Source: Bacteroidales bacterium
GTDB taxonomy: Bacteria > Bacteroidota > Bacteroidia > Bacteroidales > UBA12077
NCBI GenBank assembly: GCA_013138975.1
Contig: WTBR01000103.1
Span: 1-46,093 of the forward strand
DNA length: 46,093 nucleotides
Reading direction: 5' to 3'
The notes under the pieces are model-generated. The model did no database searches. It was not told the DNA's origin and saw only the letters and a list, made by a program, of their open reading frames with translations. A program made the position numbers and the translations under genes. Shown here piece by piece: positions 8,176 through 16,261 of this stretch (its first letter is position 1; every line of letters starts with the position of its first letter).

Positions 8176-9513
8176 ATGGAAATTGAAGTTAATAATATTG
8201 AAATTACAGACTCAAAGCTTGAACAAGTTAAGGAGCAATTATCATTATATCTGAGCACTCCTGAAACTGATAATAAAGAAGGTAAAGATTTGAATGTTGT
8301 TTCTTTATTCTCAGGTTGTGGTGGAATGGATTTAGGTTTTGAGGGAGGATTTTCTGTGTATAAAAATTCTGTTTCAAAGAGTAACTATAAAAGATTTGTA
8401 GAAAAAGAAATTAGTAAAGATTATGTAAAACTGAAGCAGACAAGATTTAAAACCGTTTTTGCCAATGATATATTGAAGGATGCAAGGAATTCATGGGTAT
8501 ATAATTTTTCAAAAAAAAATTACTCTCCTAATATTTTTCATTCCGAAAGTATTGTAAATCTTGTTAAACTCCATGAAAATGGATTGAAAGTTTTTCCTGA
8601 TAAAGTTGATATTGTTACTGGAGGATTTCCATGTCAAGATTTTAGTGTTGCTGGAAAAAGAAATGGATTTGATTCTCACAGAAAACATGATGGGAAAATT
8701 ATCAATGGAGAACTTCCATCTGAAGAAACAAGAGGTAAGCTTTATTATTGGATGAAAAGAGTCGTTGAAATTACTGAACCTAAAATATTTATTGCAGAGA
8801 ATGTAAAAGGATTAGTTAATCTATCTGATGTAAAAGACATAATTCAAAAGGATTTTGCTTCAGCAAATGGAAACGGATATTTAGTTCTTGAACCTCAAGT
8901 TTTACATTCAGCAGATTTTGGTGTTCCTCAATCGCGTCAAAGGATAATATTTATTGGAATTAAAAAATCTGAATTAACGCCAAAAGCATTAAAAGAATTA
9001 TCTAAAAAAAATGTAAATAAAGAATATAATCCTTATCCACCAATAACACATAAAAAAGCAGATTATGTGACGCTTAGAGAAGTTTTTAGTAATTTAAAAG
9101 AACCATCCATTTCTGATGATTTATCCCAATTTAATTACTCGAAAGCAAAGTATATGGGTAAGCATTGTCAAGGACAGTCCGAAATAAACTTGGATGGAAT
9201 TGGACCAACAATTAGAGCTGAACATCACGGAAATATTGAATTTAGAAGGTTGTCAATAGAAAATGGTGGAAAGAATGAGAATGAAATAAAATTAAATAAG
9301 AAAGAACGTAGATTAACAGTAAGAGAGTGTGCTCTTATTCAATCTTTTCCACCAGATTTTGAGTTTGTTGTAAAATCAAATGATCCAAAGAAGAAGTTTT
9401 TAGTGAGTCCATCACAAGCATATAAAATAATAGGAAATGCAGTTCCTCCATTAATGGCTTATAACTTAGCTATAAGAATTGAGGATTTATGGGGGAAATA
9501 TTTTAAAAAATAA
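8176..9513 (+). CDS. DNA (cytosine-5) methyltransferase, type II restriction-modification
   Basis: The 445-residue protein has the C5-methyltransferase motifs in order: I (SLFSGCGGMDLGF, residues 43-55), IV with catalytic Cys153 in GGFPCQDFSVAG, VI (AENVKGL), VIII (QSRQRIIFIG), IX (RRLTVRECALIQSFP) and X (AYKIIGNAVPP) near the C terminus. It should methylate C5 of cytosine in a specific DNA site. A target-recognition segment lies between VIII and IX. An insertion after motif I (about residues 60-95) is longer than in small enzymes. The nuclease gene follows after 6 bp, so the two form a type II pair. The ATG at 8176 sits directly behind a -7 box. Recognition sequence cannot be read from the protein. 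Confidence 0.93.
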   Translation: MEIEVNNIEITDSKLEQVKEQLSLYLSTPETDNKEGKDLNVVSLFSGCGGMDLGFEGGFSVYKNSVSKSNYKRFVEKEISKDYVKLKQTRFKTVFANDILKDARNSWVYNFSKKNYSPNIFHSESIVNLVKLHENGLKVFPDKVDIVTGGFPCQDFSVAGKRNGFDSHRKHDGKIINGELPSEETRGKLYYWMKRVVEITEPKIFIAENVKGLVNLSDVKDIIQKDFASANGNGYLVLEPQVLHSADFGVPQSRQRIIFIGIKKSELTPKALKELSKKNVNKEYNPYPPITHKKADYVTLREVFSNLKEPSISDDLSQFNYSKAKYMGKHCQGQSEINLDGIGPTIRAEHHGNIEFRRLSIENGGKNENEIKLNKKERRLTVRECALIQSFPPDFEFVVKSNDPKKKFLVSPSQAYKIIGNAVPPLMAYNLAIRIEDLWGKYFKK

Positions 9514-9519
9514 TAACAC

Positions 9520-10587
9520 ATGCTAATCTCAGTAAATAAAGACGTTGATAATTCAGATTTCGAACAATTATTAAGTAAAACAACTGATACACTCTATACA
9601 GAATCAACCAAAGCAAAAGATAAATATCTTAAATTATTGGGGAACAAACTCGAAGATGAAGTTTATGATGTAATGTGTTCCTGTGCAGCAAGCACTCCAT
9701 TTGAAGGTACAATTGAATTAATATCAGGACAAAAATTTCCTGATATAATTGCAAATAATTTTTATGGTGTTGAAGTAAAATCCACAAAGCAAAATCATTG
9801 GAAGACTACAGGGAATAGTGTATTAGAAAGTACGAGAGTTGAAAATATACAAAAAATTTACATGCTCTTTGGAAAGATTCACGAGCCTATTGAATTTAAG
9901 TACAGATCGTATGAAGATTGCTTATATGATGTAATTGTAACTCATTCTCCTAGATATGCAATTGATATGAATTTGGAAGAAGGGAAAACAATTTTCGATA
10001 AAATATCAATGGAATATGATGTAGTAAGGAACAGCCTAAACCCAATAAAACCATTTAAAGATTATTATAGAAAAAAGTTATCCGAAGGTCAGGAGCTTTG
10101 GTGGCTAGACAATGAAGAATATACGCCAGATTCAATCATATTTAAATTATGGAAAACTATTTCATTAGAAGAAAAGGAAAGTATAAAAATTACAGGACAA
10201 ACATATTTTCCTGAAATTCTAAGTAATAATAATCACGTAAAATATGATAGATTTACAATGTGGTTATCTGTTAAAAAGAGAATAATTTGTCCTAATGTTA
10301 GAGATTTGTTTACTGCAGGAGGACAAGAAAATATAGTAATTGAGAACACTACACTAGAATCATTACCAAAATCCTTAGTGAATTTTATTAAAAATATTAA
10401 TTTGATTGTTTCAGAGTTCAATAGTACAAGTTATGAAGATTTTAATGAGATTTGGAAAACAGATTTTTCAAATAAAGAAGAAGTGAAAAATGTATGGCTT
10501 GATAATATAATTCAAGCCTCTTCAACTGTTTATAATTTTGGTACATTTGATTTTCGGAATTGGTTAGAGGTAAAAATCGCTATATAA
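9520..10587 (+). CDS. Type II restriction endonuclease (PD-(D/E)xK)
   Basis: The 355-residue protein is encoded 6 bp after the cytosine methyltransferase. It has a PD-(D/E)xK core: FPDIIANN then GVEVKST, with D near residue 71 and the E-x-K about ten residues later, in the N-terminal third. The remainder contains several Trp- and Lys-rich segments likely to bind DNA. I do not recognise a specific isoschizomer group. Together with the upstream gene it forms a complete type II restriction-modification module, the leftmost member of the accessory block. Function call rests on the motif and on pairing with the methyltransferase. Confidence 0.78.
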   Translation: MLISVNKDVDNSDFEQLLSKTTDTLYTESTKAKDKYLKLLGNKLEDEVYDVMCSCAASTPFEGTIELISGQKFPDIIANNFYGVEVKSTKQNHWKTTGNSVLESTRVENIQKIYMLFGKIHEPIEFKYRSYEDCLYDVIVTHSPRYAIDMNLEEGKTIFDKISMEYDVVRNSLNPIKPFKDYYRKKLSEGQELWWLDNEEYTPDSIIFKLWKTISLEEKESIKITGQTYFPEILSNNNHVKYDRFTMWLSVKKRIICPNVRDLFTAGGQENIVIENTTLESLPKSLVNFIKNINLIVSEFNSTSYEDFNEIWKTDFSNKEEVKNVWLDNIIQASSTVYNFGTFDFRNWLEVKIAI

Positions 10588-10619
10588 GCAACAGCAATTA
10601 ATGATTGAAATCATAAAAC

Positions 10620-11000
10620 AATTTATTTCCAATTCAAGAATCTATCTTTTTAACTTTTGTGACACACACCTTGGTTTTAGGGATTTTTACCACAGGATTC
10701 AAAGCGCAAATTGTTAATTCGTTGTTGGTGTTTCATGAAAATGAAATGTAAGAAATCCAACTCCTTTAGGACAGATTCGTGTAAGATCGGTTTTTACCCT
10801 GACATCTCCCCTACGTGATTTTACAGTAACATATTCTCCTTTTTTAATTCCCATTTGCTCAGCATCCCAAAGATTTATTTTTAGCAATTCCTCTCCATCA
10901 AGAATTTCAAGTCCTTCAACTCTGCGTGTCATTGTGGCTGTGTGGTAATGATATAAACTTCGGTCTGTTGCTAGTAATAAAGGATATTTGCTATCAGATA
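10620..11000 (-). pseudogene. Displaced, decayed 3' end of the formate dehydrogenase alpha gene
   Basis: The minus strand encodes the last ~117 residues of the catalytic subunit found whole at 20313-22988, from SDSKYPLLLATDR through TRRVEGLEILDGEELL to KKIDS. Identity is roughly 85% at protein level. A one-base deletion around 10720 shifts the frame after HETPT, and the original ending is recovered in the next frame up to the stop at 10634. Similarity also covers about 15 bp past the stop (AATTTATTTCC). It stops abruptly at 11000, where the first four-hairpin repeat begins. It is either the original 3' end displaced by an insertion into fdhA or the scrap of a second paralogue. Confidence 0.85.
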
Positions 11001-11165
11001 CTCCTTGCTAAGCGGAATTGTAAATTCCGCTTTAGCCTTTTGCATTATTAATTTTTATAAAATACTGCCGTATTTTACTGAATTACAAATTCAGTAAAAA
11101 TAAGAAAGCAGCAATACAATTACCGCTTAGCTTCTTCGATCTATTTTATATGTGACTCATCGGGG
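11001..11165 (+). repeat. Four-hairpin repeat, copy 1
   Basis: About 165 bp, sharing order and sequence with copies at 13538, 14853 and ~16262. It holds stem 1 (TAAGCGGAATT with AATTCCGCTTTA), stem 2 (AAAATAC/GTATTTT), stem 3 (ACTGAATT/AATTCAGT) and stem 4 (AAGC-GCAAT with ATT-CCGCTT), then a conserved tail ending TCATCGGGG. It directly abuts the fdhA fragment. It is non-coding. Confidence 0.85.
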
Positions 11166-11215
11166 AAGTGTTTTATATGGAATTTTTGTTAGAACTGTTA
11201 TGAACGCCATTGTAA

Positions 11216-11393
11216 GTGTTGTGCGAAATTACTTGTACGACCTTATCCACTTACTAAGTAGCGAATTTAATTTTTAAACGCCTTAAAAACAAATTTCATT
11301 CCTGTGAAGAAATTAAATTTGCGGATTTCCCCGAACTTACTGCCGTTTCAACATGCAAGATTGCTCGCATTACATTTACAAATTGTTGTGTGC
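11216..11393 (-). other. attC-like large imperfect palindrome A
   Basis: The unit lies immediately after the stop of the gene at 11401. Read on the minus strand it begins with ACACAAC and ends near GCACAACAC. The inner arms are GCGAATTTAATTT (11261-11273) and AAATTAAATTTGC (11310-11322), 12 of 13 paired, with a ~36-nt loop. Its size and its place behind a single ORF resemble integron attC sites, but the terminal core boxes fit the classical RYYYAAC/GTTRRRY only loosely. Alternatives are a chance inverted repeat or an unrelated structured 3' region. Confidence 0.4.
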
Positions 11394-11400
11394 ACGTGCT

Positions 11401-12093
11401 TTATTTTATCAAGTTTGTCAGCAAACCAAATATAAAACCTATTATTAAAGAAATTACTGTTGTCATTGCAGGATTTTCTTTTGCTTTAAGTTCAATGGAT
11501 TCCCAAAGTGACCTTTTCAATCTTCTTATTTCACTTTCAATTATATTTACATAATTGTCTGGCTTATTTTTATTGCCAAGTATACTTTTCGAATAATTGG
11601 ATATTATTGGTTTAATATGAAATTTCAAAGAATCGTGATGTCTTCTGCAATAATCGAAAATACATCCTTCAATAGATTTATCTATATCAATAAGATTAGT
11701 ATTATTCGGTAATTGAGAATTGTTTGTTTCGTAAATTATTGCAAAAGCATAAATAAATCTAAAAATAAATTTTTCGATTTTTAATTTTTCATCTTTCAAA
11801 GTTTTGTCAAAGTCGTAAATAGATAATGAAATTAGATTCTCCGATAGTGGATTAGAAATCAGATTTCCTGGGAAATAATAATTACTTATTGCAATAGTTA
11901 AATTGTTGTTGGTTTGCACTTCGTTTTGAATTTTTTGAAAGGAGCATACTGGTTCAGAAAAACCAGCTCCTGAAGATAAATCAACCTCTCTTATATTTTC
12001 GATTTCAAATATTTCAGATTTCCAATTCTTTAAATAAGATTTGTCAATTAAGTTTTTAATGTAGCCAACAAGAATTATATCAATTTTTACCAT
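11401..12093 (-). CDS. Unknown protein with C-terminal membrane anchor
   Basis: This 230-residue protein matches no family I recognise. Residues 1-205 are soluble, mixed alpha/beta, with a GCIFDYCRRHHDS segment near 143-155 rich in Cys, His and Arg. The last ~20 residues (TVISLIIGFIFGLLTNL) form one hydrophobic helix, so it would be tail-anchored in the inner membrane. It is bounded on both sides by large imperfect palindromes and starts 22 bp from one of them, like a gene cassette. Neighbours are nuclease and methyltransferase genes, so a defence role (membrane effector) is conceivable but not shown. Confidence 0.6.
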   Translation of the reverse strand: MVKIDIILVGYIKNLIDKSYLKNWKSEIFEIENIREVDLSSGAGFSEPVCSFQKIQNEVQTNNNLTIAISNYYFPGNLISNPLSENLISLSIYDFDKTLKDEKLKIEKFIFRFIYAFAIIYETNNSQLPNNTNLIDIDKSIEGCIFDYCRRHHDSLKFHIKPIISNYSKSILGNKNKPDNYVNIIESEIRRLKRSLWESIELKAKENPAMTTVISLIIGFIFGLLTNLIK

Positions 12094-12115
12094 TTAGTTA
12101 TATTTTTTTTGCATT

Positions 12116-12250
12116 GCGCACAACGATTTTACTAAACGTAGACGGGATTTTAAAGCAATACAGCCTCCGTTTTTGTTCAGTTTCAAATATAGAAAAACTA
12201 TACATAATACCACTTATACCCGCTTACGTTTAAGCAAGTGTTGGCAGCTG
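12116..12250 (-). other. attC-like large imperfect palindrome B
   Basis: It fills the gap between two minus-strand genes. Read on the minus strand it opens with GCCAAC six bases past the stop of the Mrr-like gene and closes with GTTGTGC about 22 bp before the start of the next gene. The inner arms at 12128-12146 and 12219-12237 pair at 14 of 19 positions around the shared core TAAACGTA. This is the layout of an integron attC (AAC...GTT ends, long imperfect stem, one ORF per site). The conserved ends deviate from the textbook consensus, so the call is tentative. Confidence 0.5.
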
Positions 12251-13213
12251 CTATTTATAAGTCCACATTTCTTTAGCCCAATTCTTAATATTTTTATTTT
12301 CAGCAAATGTTATATTATAACCTCTAGTTTCACATACTTTTTTTCCACCAGGAGCTATGTATGAAGTTGTTGCTATCAGTCCTTTTTTTGCATTTTCAAA
12401 TTCAACATCAGTATAAAAGGCTTTGACTGTTTCAATATCAACTTTATTTTCTTTTTTATATCTTTTACATTGAATCATTATTTCTGGGGCTGCTACCTTT
12501 TCCTTAAACACACGAATATCTACACCACCATCGTTGGAGCCTGTCCCTAGTATAACCTCATATCCTTTTTTCCTAAAGAACTCAGCACAGAATCTTTCAA
12601 AATTCCTCCAATGGATAAGTTCTATTTCATGACCATTAACTGCTAAATAGTCAATAAATTTTTGCTCTAGATATTCTGTTTCAGATTTGATTTCACATTC
12701 AAAAAGTTGTGACAATTCTGTTGTTCCATCCCATTTTTTTGAATTAGGGAATACACATGAGAGGTCTTTTCTTTCTAATGAAGTATATGCTATAGCTTCG
12801 CAAAGTTTCTCTTCATATCCCCATTCCTTTTTAATCAACAAAGTTAACTCCTTTGGTGATATCTCTTCATTTTCATAAATATATCTTAATCCAATCGAAC
12901 CAGACTTTGCAATCAATTCAATATCCCCAGTTTTTAAAGCATATTCCCTTAAATAGGAATAATATTTTTGTGATGGTAATACTTCTGGTAGATTTCCGAT
13001 TTTTTGTCTTAAAGTCAACAGCATTCCTTCTAATTCTGATGAGTGCAATCTAATTCCGCTATTTAGATTATCTGTTTTTAAAAAATCATCATCATATTTT
13101 TCGAGTAGAATTCTTGCACTTTGAAACCGATTAAGTAGTATACCCGATTTAATTCCAACTAATTCTGTTGTTGAATCATAAAAATCTCTCAATGAAAAAC
13201 TTACTGAACCCAT
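12251..13213 (-). CDS. Mrr-type restriction endonuclease-like protein
   Basis: The 320-residue protein has a C-terminal Mrr/PD-(D/E)xK nuclease domain (about 200-295): FERFCAEFFRKKGYEV, then GGVDIRVF with D232 and IQCKRYK with Q248-x-K250, the usual D...Q-x-K metal site of this family. The first 190 residues are helical and unassigned, perhaps a sensing or DNA-recognition part. Mrr-domain proteins cut modified or foreign DNA as stand-alone type IV enzymes. No methyltransferase is paired with it. It starts at ATG 13213, preceded by a 13-bp perfect stem-loop, and is followed 6 bp later by palindrome B, so it looks like a single-gene cassette. Confidence 0.8.
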   Translation of the reverse strand: MGSVSFSLRDFYDSTTELVGIKSGILLNRFQSARILLEKYDDDFLKTDNLNSGIRLHSSELEGMLLTLRQKIGNLPEVLPSQKYYSYLREYALKTGDIELIAKSGSIGLRYIYENEEISPKELTLLIKKEWGYEEKLCEAIAYTSLERKDLSCVFPNSKKWDGTTELSQLFECEIKSETEYLEQKFIDYLAVNGHEIELIHWRNFERFCAEFFRKKGYEVILGTGSNDGGVDIRVFKEKVAAPEIMIQCKRYKKENKVDIETVKAFYTDVEFENAKKGLIATTSYIAPGGKKVCETRGYNITFAENKNIKNWAKEMWTYK

Positions 13214-13244
13214 TTATTTGTTTTTAGTTGCTTCCAACTTAGTT

Positions 13245-13287
13245 ATAGAAACCATAATCACTTCTTTATCTTGCTTATGGTTTCTAT
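13245..13287. other. Perfect 13-bp stem-loop upstream of the Mrr-like gene
   Basis: ATAGAAACCATAA (13245-13257) and TTATGGTTTCTAT (13275-13287) are exact reverse complements with a 17-nt loop. It lies between the integrase remnant and the Mrr-like gene, about 30 bp from the start codon of the latter. It could be a recombination site, an operator or a terminator of the integrase remnant; no T-tract follows on the minus strand. Confidence 0.5.
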
Positions 13288-13384
13288 TTCGCATATGTAA
13301 TACGTTTACTTAATTCTTTAAAATTACTTAGAAACATCATAATAAACCCTTTCAAAATTCGCTTATAAATGTTGTTTACCACAA

Positions 13385-13537
13385 TAGCTTGTTTTCGTTA
13401 ACAAATATAAAAATTTCTGTAGTTTTTATTGAATTGTGTCCCATTAGTTCTTAAATAATCTTTATATCTACTCCATTTTCAATTAAATGCGAAGCAAATG
13501 AATGGTGTAAGCAATGTGTAGTTACTCTTTTTTGTAT
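13385..13537 (-). pseudogene. C-terminal remnant of a tyrosine recombinase (integrase)
   Basis: Translating the minus strand gives THCLHHSFASHLIENGVDIK, then II, a stop, and ELMGHNSIKTTEIFIFV. This is the C-terminal catalytic region of a phage/Xer/IntI-type integrase (family pattern HxLRHSFATHL ... IQELLGH ... TTEIYTHV). Three lesions are visible: the catalytic Arg of LRH is His, the Gln of IQELMG is a TAA stop, and the nucleophilic Tyr is Phe. The remnant is cut at its 5' side by the start of repeat copy 2 (13538). It proves that a site-specific recombinase was once here, next to the attC-like palindromes. Confidence 0.85.
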
Positions 13538-13710
13538 ACCCTTGCTAAGCGGAATTTACAATTCCGCTTTAGTCTTTTGCATTGTTAAATTATCAATTTT
13601 TATAAAATACTACCGTATTTTGCTGAATTACAAATTCAGTGAAAATAAAAAAGCGGCAATACAATTGCCGCTTAGCTTCTTCGATCTATTTTATATGTCG
13701 CTCAACGGGG
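13538..13710 (+). repeat. Four-hairpin repeat, copy 2
   Basis: The most regular copy. Stem 1 is at 13544-13572 (loop TAC), stem 2 at 13604-13621 (loop TACC), stem 3 at 13622-13640 (loop ACA), stem 4 at 13651-13673 (loop ACA). GCTAAGCGG at the start of stem 1 is also complementary to CCGCTTAGC at the end of stem 4, so the whole unit can close on itself. Ends are ACCC and GGGGT. It truncates the integrase remnant on its left and abuts a MITE on its right. Confidence 0.88.
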
Positions 13711-13880
13711 TATTATACCAATTAAACATCAAAATGCCCCATATAATTCGTTTCTTTTTCACTTATAATTCTTCAAAAAATAAAACCGTAGCTATTGCTA
13801 TGCTTGGATTTTTTGAATCATCTAAGCAAAAAATAATTCAAATTATTTATGGAACATTTTGAAATTTAACTGGTATTATT
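13711..13880. mobile_element. MITE-like element with ~30-bp terminal inverted repeats
   Basis: The left end starts TATTATACCAATTAAACATC and runs on through AAAATG-CCCATA. The right end, read in reverse, is AATAATACCAGTTAAATTTC followed by AAAATG-TTCCATA, a close inverted match over about 30 bp. The internal ~100 bp has further complementary stretches and no credible gene. The element ends inside the last codons of the TPR gene, whose stop falls in its right terminal repeat. The same end sequence recurs alone at 8072. Confidence 0.65.
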
Positions 13881-14562
13881 GATAATCTTCAACGACTTTA
13901 TCCATCAACTTTATACAAGCTTTTTGAGCCTTAATGATGTCTTTATATAAATTCATATCTTGTATTGATTTATCCGCAATATTAAAGGCATTTACCGCTT
14001 TAATGAAATACTTCTTGGCATCCAGGTTTCGGCTAAGCATGGTACTTACCTCACCAATAGTCAAAAAATCTTTATAATCAGGATTTTCCTTTTGTTCTAT
14101 CAGCTCAATTACTTTTAATAAACTCTCTTCAGCTTTAACCCTATGTTTTTCAGCAAAACTTAAAGGTAAATGATAATCTGTAAAAAGCAAAAGATGGGTA
14201 GTAGCCTTACTTTTAAGGTAAGTTGTGTTGTCTGGGTCTAAAGTTAATGCTTCATTAAAGTTTTTTAGAGCTTCTTGCTCTTTTCCTTTTTTATGCTGAA
14301 CCGCCACTCCTTTGTAATAATATCCTCCTGAAAATTTAGGATCCAATTTAATAGAAACATCAGCGTACTTAGACATGTCATCAAAATTCTTAGTTCTTAC
14401 CAAGCACTGACAGGCCAAAAGATAGAGCTCTAAGTTTTCAGAATCATTTTCTAATTCAATAATAATTTTATTTAATGACGGCTTCACTTTACCAGAATAA
14501 TACAAAGCTTTAAGTGTATTATAAGTTTCTCCTTTCATCACTTCCTTTTTCTCTTTACTCAT
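13876..14562 (-). CDS. Tetratricopeptide-repeat protein
   Basis: This 228-residue cytoplasmic protein has no signal peptide. TPR helices run from about residue 40 to 205; the clearest unit is GGYYYKGVAVQHKKGKEQEA followed by LKNFNEALTLDPDN near residues 79-113. It is a protein-interaction scaffold with no catalytic motif. It forms a one-gene segment between repeat copies 2 and 3. Its stop codon lies inside the inverted repeat of the adjacent MITE, so the original C terminus may have been altered. Role unknown. Confidence 0.75.
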   Translation of the reverse strand: MSKEKKEVMKGETYNTLKALYYSGKVKPSLNKIIIELENDSENLELYLLACQCLVRTKNFDDMSKYADVSIKLDPKFSGGYYYKGVAVQHKKGKEQEALKNFNEALTLDPDNTTYLKSKATTHLLLFTDYHLPLSFAEKHRVKAEESLLKVIELIEQKENPDYKDFLTIGEVSTMLSRNLDAKKYFIKAVNAFNIADKSIQDMNLYKDIIKAQKACIKLMDKVVEDYQ

Positions 14563-14852
14563 CTATTTTTCAAATTATATTTTAATCTAATACTGTCCTA
14601 GTTGGACTTGTTCTTCTACGAAAAGGTCAAAGTTACAAATTGAAAAACTCATTATTGCTTTTAGAGCATTTTATTTGTCTATCTAAGTTGAAAAATCACT
14701 TCATTTATCTAACTTAAAGTGATATAACTAAACTACTAAAGTCTTACTTTTTTGGGAACAATTTCAAATCAATAAAGAGCTAGAATTAGGAAAAGGAAGA
14801 TCCAGAGAAAATAAGAATTTATCGTGACTCGTTTTTGGCAAAGTATAAGAAA
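14563..14852. other. AT-rich gap between the TPR gene and repeat copy 3
   Basis: About 290 bp with no credible gene. A short plus-strand reading frame around 14760-14825 (FQINKELELGKGRSRENKNL, then stop) looks like the tail of a lost gene, but I recognise no family. Nothing else is seen. Confidence 0.3.
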
Positions 14853-15025
14853 CCCCTTGCTAAGCGGAATTTACATTTCCGCTTTAGCCTTTTGTATTGT
14901 TAAATTATTAATTTTTATAAAATACTGCTGTATTTTGCTAAATTACAAATTCAATAAAAATAAGAAAGCGGCAATACAATTGCTGCTTAGCTTCTTCGAT
15001 CTATTTTATATGTCGCTCATCGGGG
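14853..15025 (+). repeat. Four-hairpin repeat, copy 3
   Basis: Same order of four stems as copy 2, with several stem changes (for example TGCTGCTT in stem 4). It has the best terminal inverted repeat of the set: AAACCCC at 14850-14856 against GGGGTTT at 15022-15028. It lies between the TPR gene and the secreted hydrolase gene. Confidence 0.87.
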
Positions 15026-15180
15026 TTTACTAATGTGTTTGCATTAAGGTTTTGGCATTGAAACACCCTTAGTTTAAATTTACGTTTGATGTTTTTATTA
15101 AAAAATAGTACATTCACTCAGCCGAGTAGAAGGAGCGCTCTTCTTCTATTTTTTGTGATCCTAATTTAAAAATACAAACT

Positions 15181-16206
15181 GTGAAAAATCTATTGTTACT
15201 GATAATAATTCTAAACGTTCAATATACTTTTGGGCAAAATGTGATTGAAGTAGAAAAACCTATAATACCAATTCATCATGTTAAAATATTTGAGACTTTA
15301 GACACAAGCCTTGTCAAAAATATTGAAGTATTGGAAAAGAAATTGAAGGAAGCAAATAGTAATTTTGAAGTATATCAGATTGCTAAATACTTAGGATATT
15401 TTTATACAATAAACGATCAAAAAGAGGAAAGCATTGAATTGTGGAATTCTCTTAATAAATTAGGTATTATTTTACCTTTCCGAATGTCAGAAAATCCTCA
15501 CCCTCAGTATTTATCAAACTATCTTAATAATGATTCTTTCATGAAATTTATAAAGTTTAATGAAAAACTTAAAAATGAAGCTTCTGACAGTTCAAAAGTT
15601 GAATACTTTGTAAATCTGCCAAAAGACTATAATCCCCAACGAAAATATCCTTTAATAATAGTGCTTCATGGTAGAATAGGAAATTTTTATGCTACATATA
15701 CTAACTGGAAATCATCAGTTATAAGAGATAGTTGCATTTCAATTTATGCAAAAGGTAAAATAATAGTTGGTTCTTTTACACACTCGTTTGGCTCCACTGG
15801 AATTGGAGATATTAAGGAAATATATAGACAAGTAGCTCAAAAGTATCCTATTAATAATGAGCAGGTTATACTTGCAGGACAATCGCAAGGTGGAAATTTA
15901 TCTATAAAATTGGCATGTGATTCAATCACTGCGAGTGGATTATTGCTTGCATTTCCAGTAAAACCAAATGATTTTGATTTTGAAAAAGCAAAAGAAATAA
16001 AGGAAAAGGGAGTCAGAGTAATAATGATTTGTGGAGAAAAAGATTATAAATTCTTTGAAGGTCAATTAGAATTAGCTAGGTTATTAGATAGCGCTCATGT
16101 AGAAAGTAGGGTTTTTAAATATCCTGAGTTAGGACATAGATTTCCTGATGATTTTTCCGAACAAATTGATCGTGGAATATTTTATTTAATTAAAAGAGAG
16201 CAATAA
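15181..16206 (+). CDS. Secreted alpha/beta-hydrolase (esterase-like)
   Basis: The 341-residue protein starts at GTG. A signal peptide occupies residues 1-19 (KNLLLLIIILNVQYTFGQ). After a helical region of about 130 residues comes an alpha/beta-hydrolase domain: LIIVLHGRIG (oxyanion region) near 157-166, nucleophile elbow GQSQGGN with the catalytic Ser near 238, CGEKDYKF with the likely catalytic Asp near 288, and GHRFP with His near 319. The three catalytic residues are in the proper order. It is exported or periplasmic, perhaps acting on esters or peptides; substrate unknown. It is the only plus-strand gene among the repeat-bounded cassettes, lying between copies 3 and 4. Confidence 0.72.
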   Translation: MKNLLLLIIILNVQYTFGQNVIEVEKPIIPIHHVKIFETLDTSLVKNIEVLEKKLKEANSNFEVYQIAKYLGYFYTINDQKEESIELWNSLNKLGIILPFRMSENPHPQYLSNYLNNDSFMKFIKFNEKLKNEASDSSKVEYFVNLPKDYNPQRKYPLIIVLHGRIGNFYATYTNWKSSVIRDSCISIYAKGKIIVGSFTHSFGSTGIGDIKEIYRQVAQKYPINNEQVILAGQSQGGNLSIKLACDSITASGLLLAFPVKPNDFDFEKAKEIKEKGVRVIMICGEKDYKFFEGQLELARLLDSAHVESRVFKYPELGHRFPDDFSEQIDRGIFYLIKREQ

Positions 16207-16261
16207 ATAAACATCAATACTTTATAATAATTATTGTGGCAAAATTTAAACTCTTTTGTGA

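Noticed and set aside
13542..13862. Frames at 13542-13862, 14824-15033 and 16234-16461 encoding similar peptides (KLSIFIKYYRILLNYKF)
   Set aside because: They are translations of the four-hairpin repeat. The similarity is at DNA level, starts are TTG or GTG, and the stems impose the sequence.
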